Source: Hysterangium stoloniferum
Taxonomy: Eukaryota; Basidiomycota; Agaricomycetes; Hysterangiales; Hysterangiaceae
Length of the DNA stretch: 64,000 nt
Assembly (NCBI GenBank): GCA_015178975.1
Contig: WHVD01000005.1
Coordinates: 868,001-932,000 of the forward strand
Direction: 5' to 3'
Positions 24,300 to 35,640 of this stretch are shown here, in pieces; within the stretch, counting starts at the first letter, position 1, and each line of letters starts with the position of its first letter. Under the pieces are notes generated by a model. It had not been told where the DNA came from. It searched no databases and saw only the letters and a program-made list of their open reading frames with translations. A program made the position numbers and the translations under genes.

Positions 24300-26685
24300 T
24301 TATTTCGTAAATACTGTGTATTGACGTATAAGGAGTCACCAAGGATTTGGATGAAAACTTACTGCTGACTACATCCTCATCTTGGACTACATGTGTCAGA
24401 CCAACCTATGGCTTCGTTTATTAAGCGCTTTTGAAAAATGATGTGACGCACTTTCTGAGCATGTGGGGCAAATTTGGATGACCTCCCCTAAATGTATTTT
24501 CGTCGAGTAATATAATGGGAAACATTAAATCTTCCTCACCCTGCACATGATTTACAAGTGAGCCCGTATTCACGGCGTGACTATGATAAACACGCTCACC
24601 AAACTAATGCATATCGAAAGTTCGGTGCAAGTGACCGGTGTATACCATTGCAAACATCGATAATAGTTGCCCCTTTTCGCAAACACTGTAAAAAGACTCG
24701 TGATTATCCGTAAACGCCAAAAGGGATGACGAACAATTGGATCCGTTAGATCCGGATGATCCCCTCGTTTCTTGGTGTAAATTTTAACGAGACTCAGTTC
24801 CTATTTCTGTGTCAAAGAATTTTACCGATCCTGACATCCAAAAATGCAAACCTCCCATATCCGCCCCAGTAACCCATCCAGGTTCAAATCCATTTCGCAA
24901 CTGATGACCAGCGAATGATCTTCTCGAGCGAGTTTGTCGACTTGCTCTAAACTAATCGAATCGATTTTATTGAAAACATCTGACACCGCGAATAAGGGGC
25001 TTAAAAAGGAAAGCAGAAAGTGTCATGAGCAATAACTTACAGAGACAGGGGATGTATTTCCTAGTTCCTGTTGATAACGATGAATACCATTAGGCGTAAA
25101 TCATAGGAATAACCATATCTCACCAATGAGCACATCAATGAATTCGTCAACGCTAATCTACCAGTCTTTCAGTCAGGGGAATGACGGAAATCAACAATGC
25201 TCACATCCTGCAAAATCAAGTTAGTTCCAGACTTAGGAAAGCAAATACAGACAAACCTCCCGGATCATGACATCGCAGTTATGGATTTTATCTGAGGGGC
25301 CGTAAGCAATCTCAGTGTCAAAAATCAGAAGCGGTCACTGACATCCAGCTAAAACGGTACGAATGGTCTTCTCGTCCAACTTGGTCAACTTGACCGTTGT
25401 ATTCAACTGTAAATGCGTTTATCCCTCCGTTGTTTGAAGGTGCTGGCTCCGCTTACCGTGATCTACAGAACGAAAAACGGGAACGTATAAACAACAGATT
25501 CAAACTTGAAGCAATGATGTAAACCCATACCCCGCCCGTAGAACGTTGCTTGAATACGACGTCTGGAACGTGCTTATTGAGTCGAATGCCTACCGCATCC
25601 AATTCAATCTCTAATAATCGTCGTTGTTCATGTGATTTAGTGGCATCAAGCATAATAATAATCAAATCGGCGGTTTTAGCGACTGGCGAGAACTCGTAAA
25701 GCATGGCAAAGATGAGACGAGTCCTGAATAGATTTACCTGAAACCACCTGCCTTCCTCTTCCACGACCTTATAGTTGTTAAACGAGAAAACAGCTCACTG
25801 CTACAAGAAATAGCATACCTTGGCTAGCGCCTTCGACAATACCAGGCAAATCAAGAAGTTGTATCCTGGCGCCTGAGTACTCTATGACTCCGGGAATAGC
25901 CTAATGTGTCCCCTGTTAGAAGTGCACATTTTCAAGTATGGGTCGCATACGGTCAATGTTGTGAATTCATACGCGGCCGTCGCGGACGCTATATTTGATT
26001 ATGAGCTGAAGACAGCTTGATATATTCTTGTCTTTACCAGTGTGTGTGGTTTTGGAAAGTAACGTGGACTTTCCGACACTGGGAAAACCTGGGGTGAAGG
26101 ACTTCTCAGAAATATATATTTTTAAAGTACACAGATAATTGGCCAAACCAATTAAAGCCACACGGGCATCTGTCTCAATCTTATTTACTCATATGTATCA
26201 GGCAGAATTGTGGGATGCATACCACCGCTTTTCTGCACATCGAAACCTTGCCCAGCAGGCCCTGACTTTGACGTTGGTTCCAAAAGCTGCGCCCTGTAAC
26301 GTGCTAATTTTGCTTTCAAAAGCCTAGAAAATTGAAGTTTCAGTACAATGACAAGCATCGTACATATAGATTCATTAGTTACCCTAAGTGATATTCCGTT
26401 GCCTTAGGCGAATAGGTAAATTTAGGTGGAACAGAGGCGGACACCAAATAATCGTACTTTATTCTTTTGGGCTATACACTATGCGTCACTATACAGTTTA
26501 TATGTAGTATTTAAAGCAAACCCACTCCTAGCCATCTCCTCTTCAAGAGCACGGTGTCTCAGCGAGAACATAAAGGACAAAGGATAGCCATACCCTCAAT
26601 TTGCTTTATCTAAGATTCAATCGATTCGTTGAGACATTAGCTTGTGTATTAATATAGGTGATCCTACCTTTTCTGTGAGACCCAT
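24300..26685 (-). CDS. RBG1: DRG1/Rbg1 developmentally regulated GTP-binding protein
   Basis: Translation-associated OBG/DRG-family GTPase that binds ribosomes with a Tma46/DFRP1 partner. The protein begins MGLTEKIKQIEEEMARTQKN, then [20 protein letters not shown] and [16 protein letters not shown], a near-exact DRG1 N terminus. GTPase motifs are G1 [17 protein letters not shown] (about 26050), a G3 region, and [20 protein letters not shown] (about 25620-25670). [36 protein letters not shown] and [20 protein letters not shown] (NKID = G4) follow. The C-terminal TGS part is [47 protein letters not shown] and [18 protein letters not shown], stop at 24300. The gene is cut into many very short exons, five of them in the first 300 bp. 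The canonical Gly after ALVW is not obvious at the splice site I chose. Confidence 0.9.
26383..26685 (-). other. Run of five consecutive microexons at the start of DRG1
   Basis: In transcript order the exons are 26668-26685 (18 nt), 26594-26609 (16 nt), 26526-26540 (15 nt), 26458-26471 (14 nt) and 26383-26402 (20 nt), separated by introns of 53-58 nt. All have GT-AG ends, and the joined frame gives [28 protein letters not shown], which matches conserved DRG1. Skipping any one of the 16-, 14- or 20-nt exons would break the frame; the 15-nt exon could be skipped in frame. Confidence 0.82.
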
Positions 26686-26830
26686 GATGAAGGCTGGACA
26701 AGGATCTGGATGAAAAAAATTGGGATTGAGTCGAGAGTTGAGAGCTGAGGCAGGTCCACACAGTCCCACAACCCTTGGTCTATACAAATGTTGTAAGAGC
26801 ACGGCCTCCGCCAGCGATACTACATTATCG
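26686..26830. promoter_or_regulatory. Compact divergent promoter, DRG1 (-) / MAP3K (+)
   Basis: 145 bp between the DRG1 start (26685) and the preferred MAP3K start (26831). An upstream in-frame ATG for the kinase at 26720 would leave only 34 bp, which argues for 26831. Confidence 0.5.
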
Positions 26831-29800
26831 ATGCCTCGCAATAATGTACAGCCAGCTGTTCGACATACTCCAACATTGTATGCACATACGGAGGACGATG
26901 CAGAGGAAGCTGGGGAGAATCATTGGTCGGCTCCATTACGACAGACACCACTGAACGGCGTTCTAGCTTCACCAGTTCAAAATCCCCCGAGAGCTAGATT
27001 TAGTCCTAATTCAAATACACCATACCCTGCACAATTTTCTGCGGGACCCTCAGCTGCCACTGACACAACCCAGAGCATACCAGTCTTCACGAATGTTTAC
27101 TCTAAATTTGTCAAACGTTTCAAAACAGATACTACGGATGACTATTCAAGAAATGATCCAGATAGTCATTACTTTCAAAGAGGTCTGGGGCAACTTATTG
27201 ACGGGGATGACAGCGAGGATGAGGAACTCGCCACTTCTCGGGGACTCCTGAGTTCGGGACTTGACGTGGAACGCTTTTCCCCATTACCCGAGCCTGAAAC
27301 TCTGGACCACGTCACGCCACAAGAAAGAGAGCGATTCGAATGGCAAATAATGTTATCTTCTGTCCTGGACGGTGATGTTTTGAAGTCAGAAAAAACGCGG
27401 ATAGCAGTGGCTCTTAACGAATCCGTGGAACATAACAGGCAATATGATATATGGTTGGGCTTTCGCGCGCGTTTGCGACGCCGTAGCGAGTCCGAAGAGA
27501 AAAGGCGGCTTATAGAACGACGTTTGCGGGCGGTCGACCCAATTATCAATGATATACATTCCTTTCGTTTAGAGGACGATGATGGAGCGATGGACTTGGC
27601 GGCTAGATCTGCTCTAGCCACTAATCGTGTCGGGAGTCTTTTGAATCGTCTAGAAGCTGCTCAATCGCTATATCCAAGCTTAAAGGCCATGCATGAAGAC
27701 AAACCCGTCACTACAGAAGTGGAGTTTCAAGCCCGGTGCGATGCACTCATTGCATGGCATAACATCGACACCCGTGTCAGAACCCACATGGGTGTGTTAC
27801 GCAAGTGGACAGGGAGTGAAACTCTCGACGTCACACAGCCCAATACCACAGCCGGGGCCTCTCTTGGAGTTCATCCTACGCGTGCTCCGCCATCCTCCCC
27901 CGGAGCTATTGCGGATCACCCGGATGCCTCGAACTTTATTGAGCGCGTCCTTAAAGAAGTGTCGCTTCAAGAAGCTTTCGAAAGAGGCTCTCTGACCACT
28001 CTTCACACACTTATCAGTCAATCACGGGCTACGTTGATCAACCACGCGGTCATGTTTACAAAGATGAATCTTCCGGGATTTGAAAAGGATCTGGTCCAAA
28101 TTGCCAGCTTCCCCTCGAGACTCGTGGAGGCTTGCTTGCATGTCCGGCTTGATTATGCCATCAAGGTCACCGACCCAGAAATTCTTATAATCGATCAACT
28201 ATTGGAAGATTTCAAGGTATCCATCGGTCTGGCTTGTACTGTCAAAAAGGAATATCAGTTGTTACTAGCACCGGTACCAGAAGGAAATTGGAATCTACCT
28301 CGATGTATCCCGCTTACATACGACGATGCCATTCTAGACGCATTGCGATTCTTCTTCAAGCTCATCCACTGGAAGCTGAAAAGTGGTACAAGGGGAAGTT
28401 TTTTGAAGGAGACAGACGTATTAGAAGCCCAATCGATTGTTTTCATGGAAGTCAGCACTGCGACCGACGAAGGATCAGTTCTGGTCGCAGAGCAACTTTG
28501 GTATGTCAGCATGCACCTCTGTTGGATGTCCATTCACCTATCATATTTCGAAGCTCCCTGACCAATCGTCTTATGATGCGCGTGACAGATTATTTTGAGA
28601 CACAGTTGCGGGTACCTTCAATGAAACGCCGCCTGCAGAATGTTCACGAGAATTTGGACCCGGATGTCTTCTTTCATAGCGAAAGCAGTACTCATAGGGA
28701 CGGTGTGGGACGCCAAAAGGGGATGTCAGACGAGCAGATGGTTAATTGGTTTAGCAAAGTTCTGAACAGCGTCCGGCTCCGCTACAGGAAATTACAGCGG
28801 TATGTCAGGTGTGTGAGTTGTTTATATTCCCCGTGCAATATCTTAATTATACTACATCTTTACTTAGAGTCTTGACTCAACGGTATAGCAACTCAACCGA
28901 ATACAGTCTTGAGAGCGTCAACTTGAACGCCTTTATCGACGCTCTAGACGCCACAGGCCACTTCTTGGTCTATACCGAATATTTTGAGGAGCAGGGTAAA
29001 TATCTTATTGCATCAGCGGGTTTACTCGACCGTCATGATTCGATCACAAGAATATTGCAAAAGGCCTACCTTTCAGGTTCAGATGCAGCCGCCGGTGTAG
29101 GTATCAACTCCCCTGCCAAAGCTGAAGGCTTCCCATCGGACCTGCAGGAAGAGGAAGAACGCGTAGGGTATCTACTGCTCCTATCTCCCACCCAACAATT
29201 TCTTTGGCGAGGGGTGGTCATGATGTTAGAAGTTCCGATGATTGATCTAGACTTGAAAGATCAGCGTATACGGCTAATCGCAGATGGAGGGCATGATCGA
29301 TTGGTCAAAGCAAAACAAGTTTTCACTGAACTTTTCAATGCTAAAGATGACGAAGATTTCGACGATACGTCACCTGCCTTAGGTTCCTTGAACATCATTA
29401 CTGAACAGCAAGCGCATCTTCCAACCGTTAATCGCGAGCTGAGGAAGATTGTCAGAGCCACAAATCGACTTGCGGAAGGGATTGTCAATTCGGTCCAGCA
29501 TGTACAAAATGCGTTGACAGGCGTCGAAAAGTGCCAAGAGCTTTTAGAGAATTGGTTCAGCTTTGCTTCTGAACATGGCCAGCATGTGCAGAAACACATG
29601 GATCGAGCTACCTGGATTAAATTCAATCGTCATCTTACGCGCTTAGCTATATCGTGGGTCGCCTTCATATGCGATGATTGCGACCCAACCGACCGCAAGA
29701 CTTTCCGTTGGGCCGTCATGGCTCTCGAATTTACTCTTCTCCGAACTAGACACAACAACATACTTCATCTCCCTGAAGATGAATTTCGCCTCCTGCGACA

Positions 29801-31309
29801 GAAAGTTGCAAGTTGTATGAGTCTATTGATTGCTCACTTTGATATCTTGGGTGCTCGTTCCAGCTTTGAAGCAAAAAAGGAGAAAGAACGACAGGAAGAG
29901 CTTCAGAGAGAACAGACCTTTGAGGCAATTCCTGACGAGGATGATCAATGGTTAGCATCAAGCGCCGAAGGAAGTGGGGTGGGGGGTACACTGGTCACTG
30001 CCAATCGTAGCGTCCGGCTGTTCTGGGAAGATGCCATACGTGCCCTTAGGGACTTGGAGAGTAGTCGCCAAACAGACGTCGACTCTGCCGGCCAACGAGT
30101 TATCGGACGTGTCCTGGACGTTGAGAAACCGGAAGATCGATCCTTGGCTTTTTTGGCATCCTCAAGTGCGAACATCTCGCGGCGCTGGCAACAAGGACGA
30201 TTCATAGGTGCCGGCGCATTTGGCTCAGTATATCTTGCTGTCAACCTGGATACAGGCTCCTTGATGGCCGTCAAAGAGATTAGATATCAAGACGTTTCTC
30301 CACTTCCTAACCTTTACACCCAAATTTGTGAAGAGCTTCAAGTAATGGAGATGCTTCATCACCCCAATGTTGTGGAATATTACGGTATTGAAGTCCACCG
30401 TGACAAGATTTACATTTTCGAGGAGTACTGTCAAGGCGGCAGCTTGGCGGCATTGCTCGAACAGGGTAGGATTGAAGATGAGGGTATCATTCAAGTATAT
30501 ACGATGCAAATGCTGGAGGGCCTGGCATACCTTCATTCCAAAGGTATTGTTCACAGGGATATCAAACCCGATAGTATGTCTACCACTGCGTTATCACTAC
30601 TGGTTGAGACTTTTACCAACACCATTTATAGATATTTTACTCGACCATCTTGGCGTCATCAAGTTTGTTGATTTTGGAGCAGCGAAGGTTCTGGCAAAGA
30701 ATCAAAGGACTATGCAGCGTTCTCGTGTAAGCCATGCTCCAGCTGGTATGCCGCAGGGCCTCGCAAATAACAGTCTTACGGGCACGCCTATGTATATGTC
30801 GCCGGAGGTTATAAAGAACGACAAACGCGGCCGACATGGTGCTATGGATATATGGTCACTGGGCTGTGTCGTTCTAGAATTCGCGACCGGGCGCAAGCCT
30901 TGGAGCAATCTGGACAATGAGTGGTGCGTAGTCCGTTCCTTTTAAGCAGAAAATGTGCCATATTTCCTGTTGTCTCTGTAGGGCCATCATGTTCCATATA
31001 GGCGTAGCCACGCAACATCCGCCATTGCCTGAACCCGATCAGCTTAGTGAAATAGGCATCAATTTCATTAAGCAATGTCTGACCATTGATCCTATGCGCC
31101 GCCCGACTGCTGTGGAGCTCATGGATCATCCTTGGATGGTAATGTTCCGACAAGCGTTGGAAGATTATCAGGAAGAGACGGATGTGGGCGGCAACTTGCC
31201 TTCGGAAGCTGAATTCGACGGCGCGTCGGTCGCACGACAAGCTGCGATAATGCATGACAGAGAAGTGGCAGAAATACTAGCATCGCCAACCCCTTCAGAG
31301 CGTTTCTGA
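26831..31309 (+). CDS. SSK2: MAP kinase kinase kinase, Ssk2/Ssk22/Wis4 (MEKK4) type
   Basis: MAP3K of the osmotic and stress (HOG/SAPK) pathway, phosphorylating a Pbs2-like MAP2K. I choose the start at 26831 (MPRNNVQPAVRHTPT). The long N-terminal regulatory region (26831 to about 30100) contains YSKFVKRFKTDTTDDYSR, ERERFEWQIMLSSVLDGDVL and EKTRIAVALNESVEHNRQYD-IW, hallmarks of this MAP3K group. The kinase domain at about 30185-31140 has GAGAFGSVYLAV, MAVKEIRYQ (catalytic Lys), FEEYCQGGSLAALLEQG, IVHRDIKPDN (split by an intron), IKFVDFGAAKVLA, LTGTPMYMSPEVI and GAMDIWSLGCVVLEFATGRK, then RRPTAVELMDHPWM. Introns are few (near 28500, 28810, 30575, 30925), unlike its DRG1 neighbour. The kinase is complete. 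A short C-terminal tail ends ASPTPSERF at 31309. Confidence 0.92.
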
Positions 31310-31588
31310 TTATAGACCTGCATAATTCCAAATAGGACTCAAGTCTGATTATTCAAGGATATTTGTTTGTAATATTTCGCTTATACCTCCACACTGTATC
31401 ACTTAATCGTCCGCTTTGTGTTATTGTTGTATGTCCTCCAGTTTTACATTCAGGGTTTATGTGTACGAAGTTAATAATTTTAAAAAAAAAGTACACATCA
31501 TAGCGTCAAGATTAAAGTATCGTGGCGCCGCTTACAATTGTGAGACGAATGTGAAATAAAAAAAGACCAGCTTGATATTTAAGATATA
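31310..31588. other. Convergent intergenic region
   Basis: 279 bp between converging stops of the MAP3K and the membrane protein. It has a poly-A run (about 31481-31490) and AT-rich sequence fitting 3' ends. No gene seen. Confidence 0.4.
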
Positions 31589-34033
31589 TCATTCGATCAC
31601 CCATCGTTTGGCCCTGTTAATTGAACTGGTGGTCGAATCGCTCCTGTCACTAGCAGCACTTGACTGGGTGTCGCTTCGTGCCAAATGAACCTCGGGCACC
31701 ATGGATGAAGAAGTCGAGAAAGATCTCGTGACGGAATGCACCTGCTCCGATTGCTGAAGAAACATGCCCTCTGGACCACGCGGTGGACTGAAATGTGTGT
31801 CTGCTGGCCGTAATGCCTCGTCTCCTCCACCAAAGGCCGCCGAGAAAGTCGGAACAGGACGCTCCACCGACGGATAGTCAACCTTCTCATGGTCGCTTGC
31901 ATTCCCGCCGTGTGTGTCTGGATATACGGGGTCGAAATCATCGCCGTCAAGTGGCTCCTCAGAGTTGAGATAATGGGGTAGTCCTTTACCGAAGTTGAAA
32001 CGGCAGGCTAGGCCCAGAATAAATGTCAAAACAATGAGGGTTCCGGATACAATTGCCATGACGGCAAAGAATGGCCAGAGCATAAACGTCCAGCGGAAAG
32101 AGATACTAAAGTGGTGACTGTTAAGGGTATAACAATAATGCGAAATCCGGGGAGACGCACGAATCGAACATCGCTGCCCACAAACCGATGAAGATTATGC
32201 TCAAGCCCAAAAAGGCCAAGCAGGATTTTCGCATCTCGCGACGAATGGCAAACCATCCCTGCAAAATGACATAAATGTTAAAACCGAAAATACTCGTGAA
32301 TAAGTAAAAGGGATAGATACCAAAGTGAGCCATGGCACTAGGAGCTGGAAGATATGAAATTGATCAGCATACAAGGCTAAATAATAAAGGGGAGGTGTAC
32401 TCACGACGAACATGATAATAATGCCAGCTTTGTAAATATTTGCTAGTTTCGACAGGTGTCCAACAGAGCCATTGCATAGTTGATCAATCCATAAGGCTGC
32501 GGCTGCAACGATGAAAAAGAGGGCAAGTTGGATTGCTATCGAAAGGGACAAAACCAGCTTATACATGCGGTTGATCTTGATAGAGGCGCCAACTCGCTTA
32601 AATGTCTGCCAACCGTAGGTCTAGAAAGAGAATCAACAGAAAATCCAAAGAAAAAATATTCGACACTGACGCGCGTCAGCTTATACGTGAGGAAGGCCGT
32701 TACGATGAAGGATATGGTATTGACAACCGCACTGGCAATTTCTGCTTTCTTTCGCTCTTGCCAATAACTACCGAGTAGATTATTCCCAGAACAGGCGCCG
32801 TTTACAATAAGCCGGAAGAAATCCTGACGGAAATCTTCGGTCTGAAACACTTGAGCAATGGACCAGATAGTGGCAACGAGGTGCGTGAACAATGCTGCTA
32901 AAACATGTGGGATGGACTCGTTCAACAAGGCGACAATAGACATTCCCAGAACAGATACTTGGAATCCTATCAATGTCAGGTCCTCTCGGAGAGTATTACT
33001 TAGTCTACGACTAGCGAGTAAGCAAATAAAGATAGATAAAGACTCATCCACACTGACTTTTGGGCGGGCCAGAGGAGAGTCGATATACAGGTATCAGTCA
33101 GTACAGCGTTAGTCTGGGAGACTCCCTTCACAGTATTACTCGTCAATCCGGTTATATTGAAAAACTGCGCGTTGTCAGTTGACAATTTAGTAGCTTTGAG
33201 ATTGCGCTTGGAAAATCCGGTGAGTTTCTGTGAATGCGCGTAAGGTGGCTAGAAGCACACGAAATCAGTCGACAGACCTGCACGATCTCTGGAAATGTAG
33301 GCCCATCCACATCGGTGTCGTCGTCGTCGTCGTCGTCGTTGTCGGGCTTCTTGGTGCTTGTGGGAGAGGCAACTACTATCGTCGTGGGTTGACCTCCTTC
33401 AGAAGGCGTAATAACCAACGTACCCGCCTCTGCTATTGGAGTAGTGGGGACAGACACCGCTTTCACTCCAGATGAAAGCGAGGGAACAGCAGTTGGAACG
33501 GACAATGATAATACGGGTGACGTCACGGTTAATGATTCCGTGGAGGACGTTACAGTTGGTAGTGCTGAAGAACTAGACGACGAAGGGAGGGACACTGCCA
33601 AGGAGAGACCAAGAGGGCTCACCCCACTTGACGAATTGTCAGGTGTCCATATCACTGGACATGATGAATCTTGTATGGATTTGGGTAATTCATAGCATAT
33701 CCTGAGACCGTTATCGAAAATGGCAAAGCCTTGAATTTCATCAGCGTCGCCTGCTACTTTAAGAAGGTTGAAAAGACCGAGTGCTGCAGAGGAATTGGCA
33801 GCGAATCCCTGGCCTTGTAAAGTGACCTGAACAAGACAGTGGATGATAGCAAGGATGAAGTAAGTGGTTGTGAGACGGGAAAATGTGATCCTTGTCCACT
33901 AGTATTCTGAGATGAGCTACAAATTGGCGTTACTAGGTTGATCTGCAACGTACAACCAGACGGGCTTTTGCACGGAAGTTGAGGTGAGTCGTGATATGCT
34001 TGACACGCATGCTGCTAAAATTAGAATATTCAT
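31589..34033 (-). CDS. Unknown multi-pass membrane protein with Ser/Thr/Asp-rich ectodomain
   Basis: I do not recognise a named family. Start proposed at 34033 with a signal-like sequence (MNILILAACVSSISRLTSTS), then VTLQGQGFAANSSAALGLFN and a GLRICYELP segment. Next is a Ser/Thr/Val/Pro-rich stretch (about 33370-33640) of the kind that is O-glycosylated, ending in a run of Asp (DDDDDDDTDVDG) encoded by a GTC/GAC triplet repeat. After TGLTSNTVKGVSQTNA come seven or eight hydrophobic segments, such as HVLAALFTHLVATIWSIAQV, AEIASAVVNTISFIVTAFLT, LVLSLSIAIQLALFFIVAAA, PFYLFTSIFGFNIYVILQGW, CLAFLGLSIIFIGLWAAMFD and FFAVMAIVSGTLIVLTFILG. The cytosolic tail (about 31590-31980) is acidic then Ser-rich, ending INRAKRWVIE. 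A large ectodomain, seven or so TMs and a Ser-rich tail would fit a receptor or sensor, but that is only inference. Confidence 0.6.
33316..33343. repeat. GTC triplet microsatellite coding poly-Asp
   Basis: Near-perfect (GTC)n on plus, read as GAC (Asp) codons on minus inside the membrane-protein ectodomain. It is a likely site of length variation. Confidence 0.85.
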
Positions 34034-34704
34034 CGCCTCTCAGACCTTGAGATTGGGCAACTTACATGGATTAAAGAAAGTAAAGGACCACTCGGGTACA
34101 AAGAATTGAAAAAAATAAATCAAAAAGAAAAGGGCTGTCTAAATGAAGACAGCAAATTAAGCCTTAAGTCCTGAAATTCGGGCCAGCCGCAGATACAGGC
34201 GTGCCGAAAGGAAAGGTTGAGAAAGAGAAAGAGAAGGGGAAGGGGAAGGGGAAGGAGGACGAGAAGGAAGTAGGGGACGATTCTCGAGGCGCTGTCAATA
34301 CATTCTTTCTATTAGTAGATTTGCTTTTATTGGTTGCCAATGTCAAGCCATCAATTAGCGTGACACCCTCTTGTTCCACATGTAACTATAGCTACTTACA
34401 CCGAATCACCAATATGCGATCACTGAAAATGTATACACAACAATACTGTCATAAGCGATGAACAACTTGACCTTGCCTAAAATGATAGCCAATGTTATCC
34501 TGAATAACTTCCAAATGGAGAATATAGCCACATTGCCACTTTATTTTTACCTTTATTTGATATTTGTAAGCAGTACCCCAATTCATCAGTAGGAAAATAT
34601 ATACCAACTGCAAACTTATAACAGTCTGTCTAAGATCATATATACTCTATGTCCTCCAATCACATGCAAAACAAGTGGGCAAAGAAAACCGAGAAATTGA
34701 CAAG
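34034..34704. other. Intergenic region with purine-rich simple repeat
   Basis: 671 bp between the membrane-protein start and the stop of the Ups2-like gene. It contains a GAAAGA/GGGGAA purine tract at about 34219-34270. Short open stretches on both strands here (plus 34201-34461, minus 34164-34379) are largely products of that repeat, giving Lys/Glu/Gly on one strand and Ser/Phe/Pro on the other. I do not call a gene, though a small multi-exon gene cannot be excluded. Confidence 0.45.
34219..34270. repeat. Purine-rich simple repeat (GAAAGA / GGGGAA)
   Basis: Short tandem units GAGAAA then three near copies of GGGGAA on plus. Homopurine/homopyrimidine tracts of this kind are common in promoters. 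Confidence 0.85.
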
Positions 34705-35365
34705 TCACTGCTCAACATGGCGTGGACTGCGGCTCTCCCACATGTTCCGTAGGACAAACTCAAATCCCATTCTCCCCAGACGTGCGTTATCCCCAAATCG
34801 TTCGCAACTCCACCTTTCTAGTCGATTGGCAAGGCTTGTAAATATTGGCATCCGAGTCTGAATCTCTGCAGTTTGCGAAAATCGGGTTTTCTCTAGTGGT
34901 CGTGACGCATCCGGGGTGTAGTGTATTCGCTCCAAGCAGGTAACATATTGTGACATGGACATATTAGTCGAAACGATCGATGTCCGTTGCGATACTGGGT
35001 CCACAAACGTTACTTCTCGGACGAATGCATCTTCTGAACCGCCCAGCAGCTGATGTCACACGAGCAGTTGTAAAACCAGTCGTAACAAAAGAAAAACACG
35101 ACTCACTTTCACTATCCAGACGGGTGCCTTCTGCTTACAGCCCAATATCCGTTCCGTCCGCACAACGCCAGTTCGTGGATCCACCGACCGGTCCAAGACA
35201 TCCACAGTGAGAACATGAGAGCAGTGCGGATTAGGATATTTGTGCCAAATCCCGACTTGAACATGCCTCCATGGGTGGCTATCAGATAATCTCAGTGCCT
35301 GCTTGCATTCCTGAACGAGATATGAACACCTACTCATAATCGAATGATGTTTTGAAGAAATGCAT
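34705..35365 (-). CDS. PRELI/MSF1-domain lipid transfer protein, Ups2/slowmo type
   Basis: Probable mitochondrial intermembrane-space lipid (phosphatidylserine-type) carrier. Exon 1 starts at 35365, MHFFKTSFDYD, joined across an intron to HPWRHVQVGIWHKYPNPHCS, then HVLTVDVLDRSVDPRTGVVR and TERILGCKQKAPVWIVK, the order seen in slowmo/Ups2 proteins. The next exon reads TFVDPVSQRTSIVSTNMSMS, QYVTCLERIHYTPDASRPLE and RMPIFTSLANRLERWSCERF, then GRMGFEFVLRNMWE and stop at 34705. Length is near the usual 180-200 residues. It is clearly a PRELI protein but a different branch from the one at 21368-22229. Confidence 0.87.
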
Positions 35366-35640
35366 AATGGGAATTTTGCGCCTAACGCGCTTTTATCGTG
35401 CAGGAGGCTGCAGTTGTGGTTATATATATGAGAGAATCGGCGCCAGGCACTGGTATGACACCGAAAGGCCTTGGATAACGAGGATGTTGCCGACAGCTGT
35501 TGGAGAGGTGAATGACCCAGTGACTCGCACAAGATTACTTTCAAAACTGATTCCGTTTGGTTCCGATGCCGCTGTCTGAGTTTTAAATAATATATTTACT
35601 TTGATATCCTTAGATTCGTCTCTCTTCCACCACCTCTCCC

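Noticed and set aside
34164..34461. Overlapping small open frames on both strands in the purine-rich tract
   Set aside because: Both are mainly translations of a simple repeat (Lys/Glu/Gly or Ser/Phe/Pro), so they are low-complexity artefacts.
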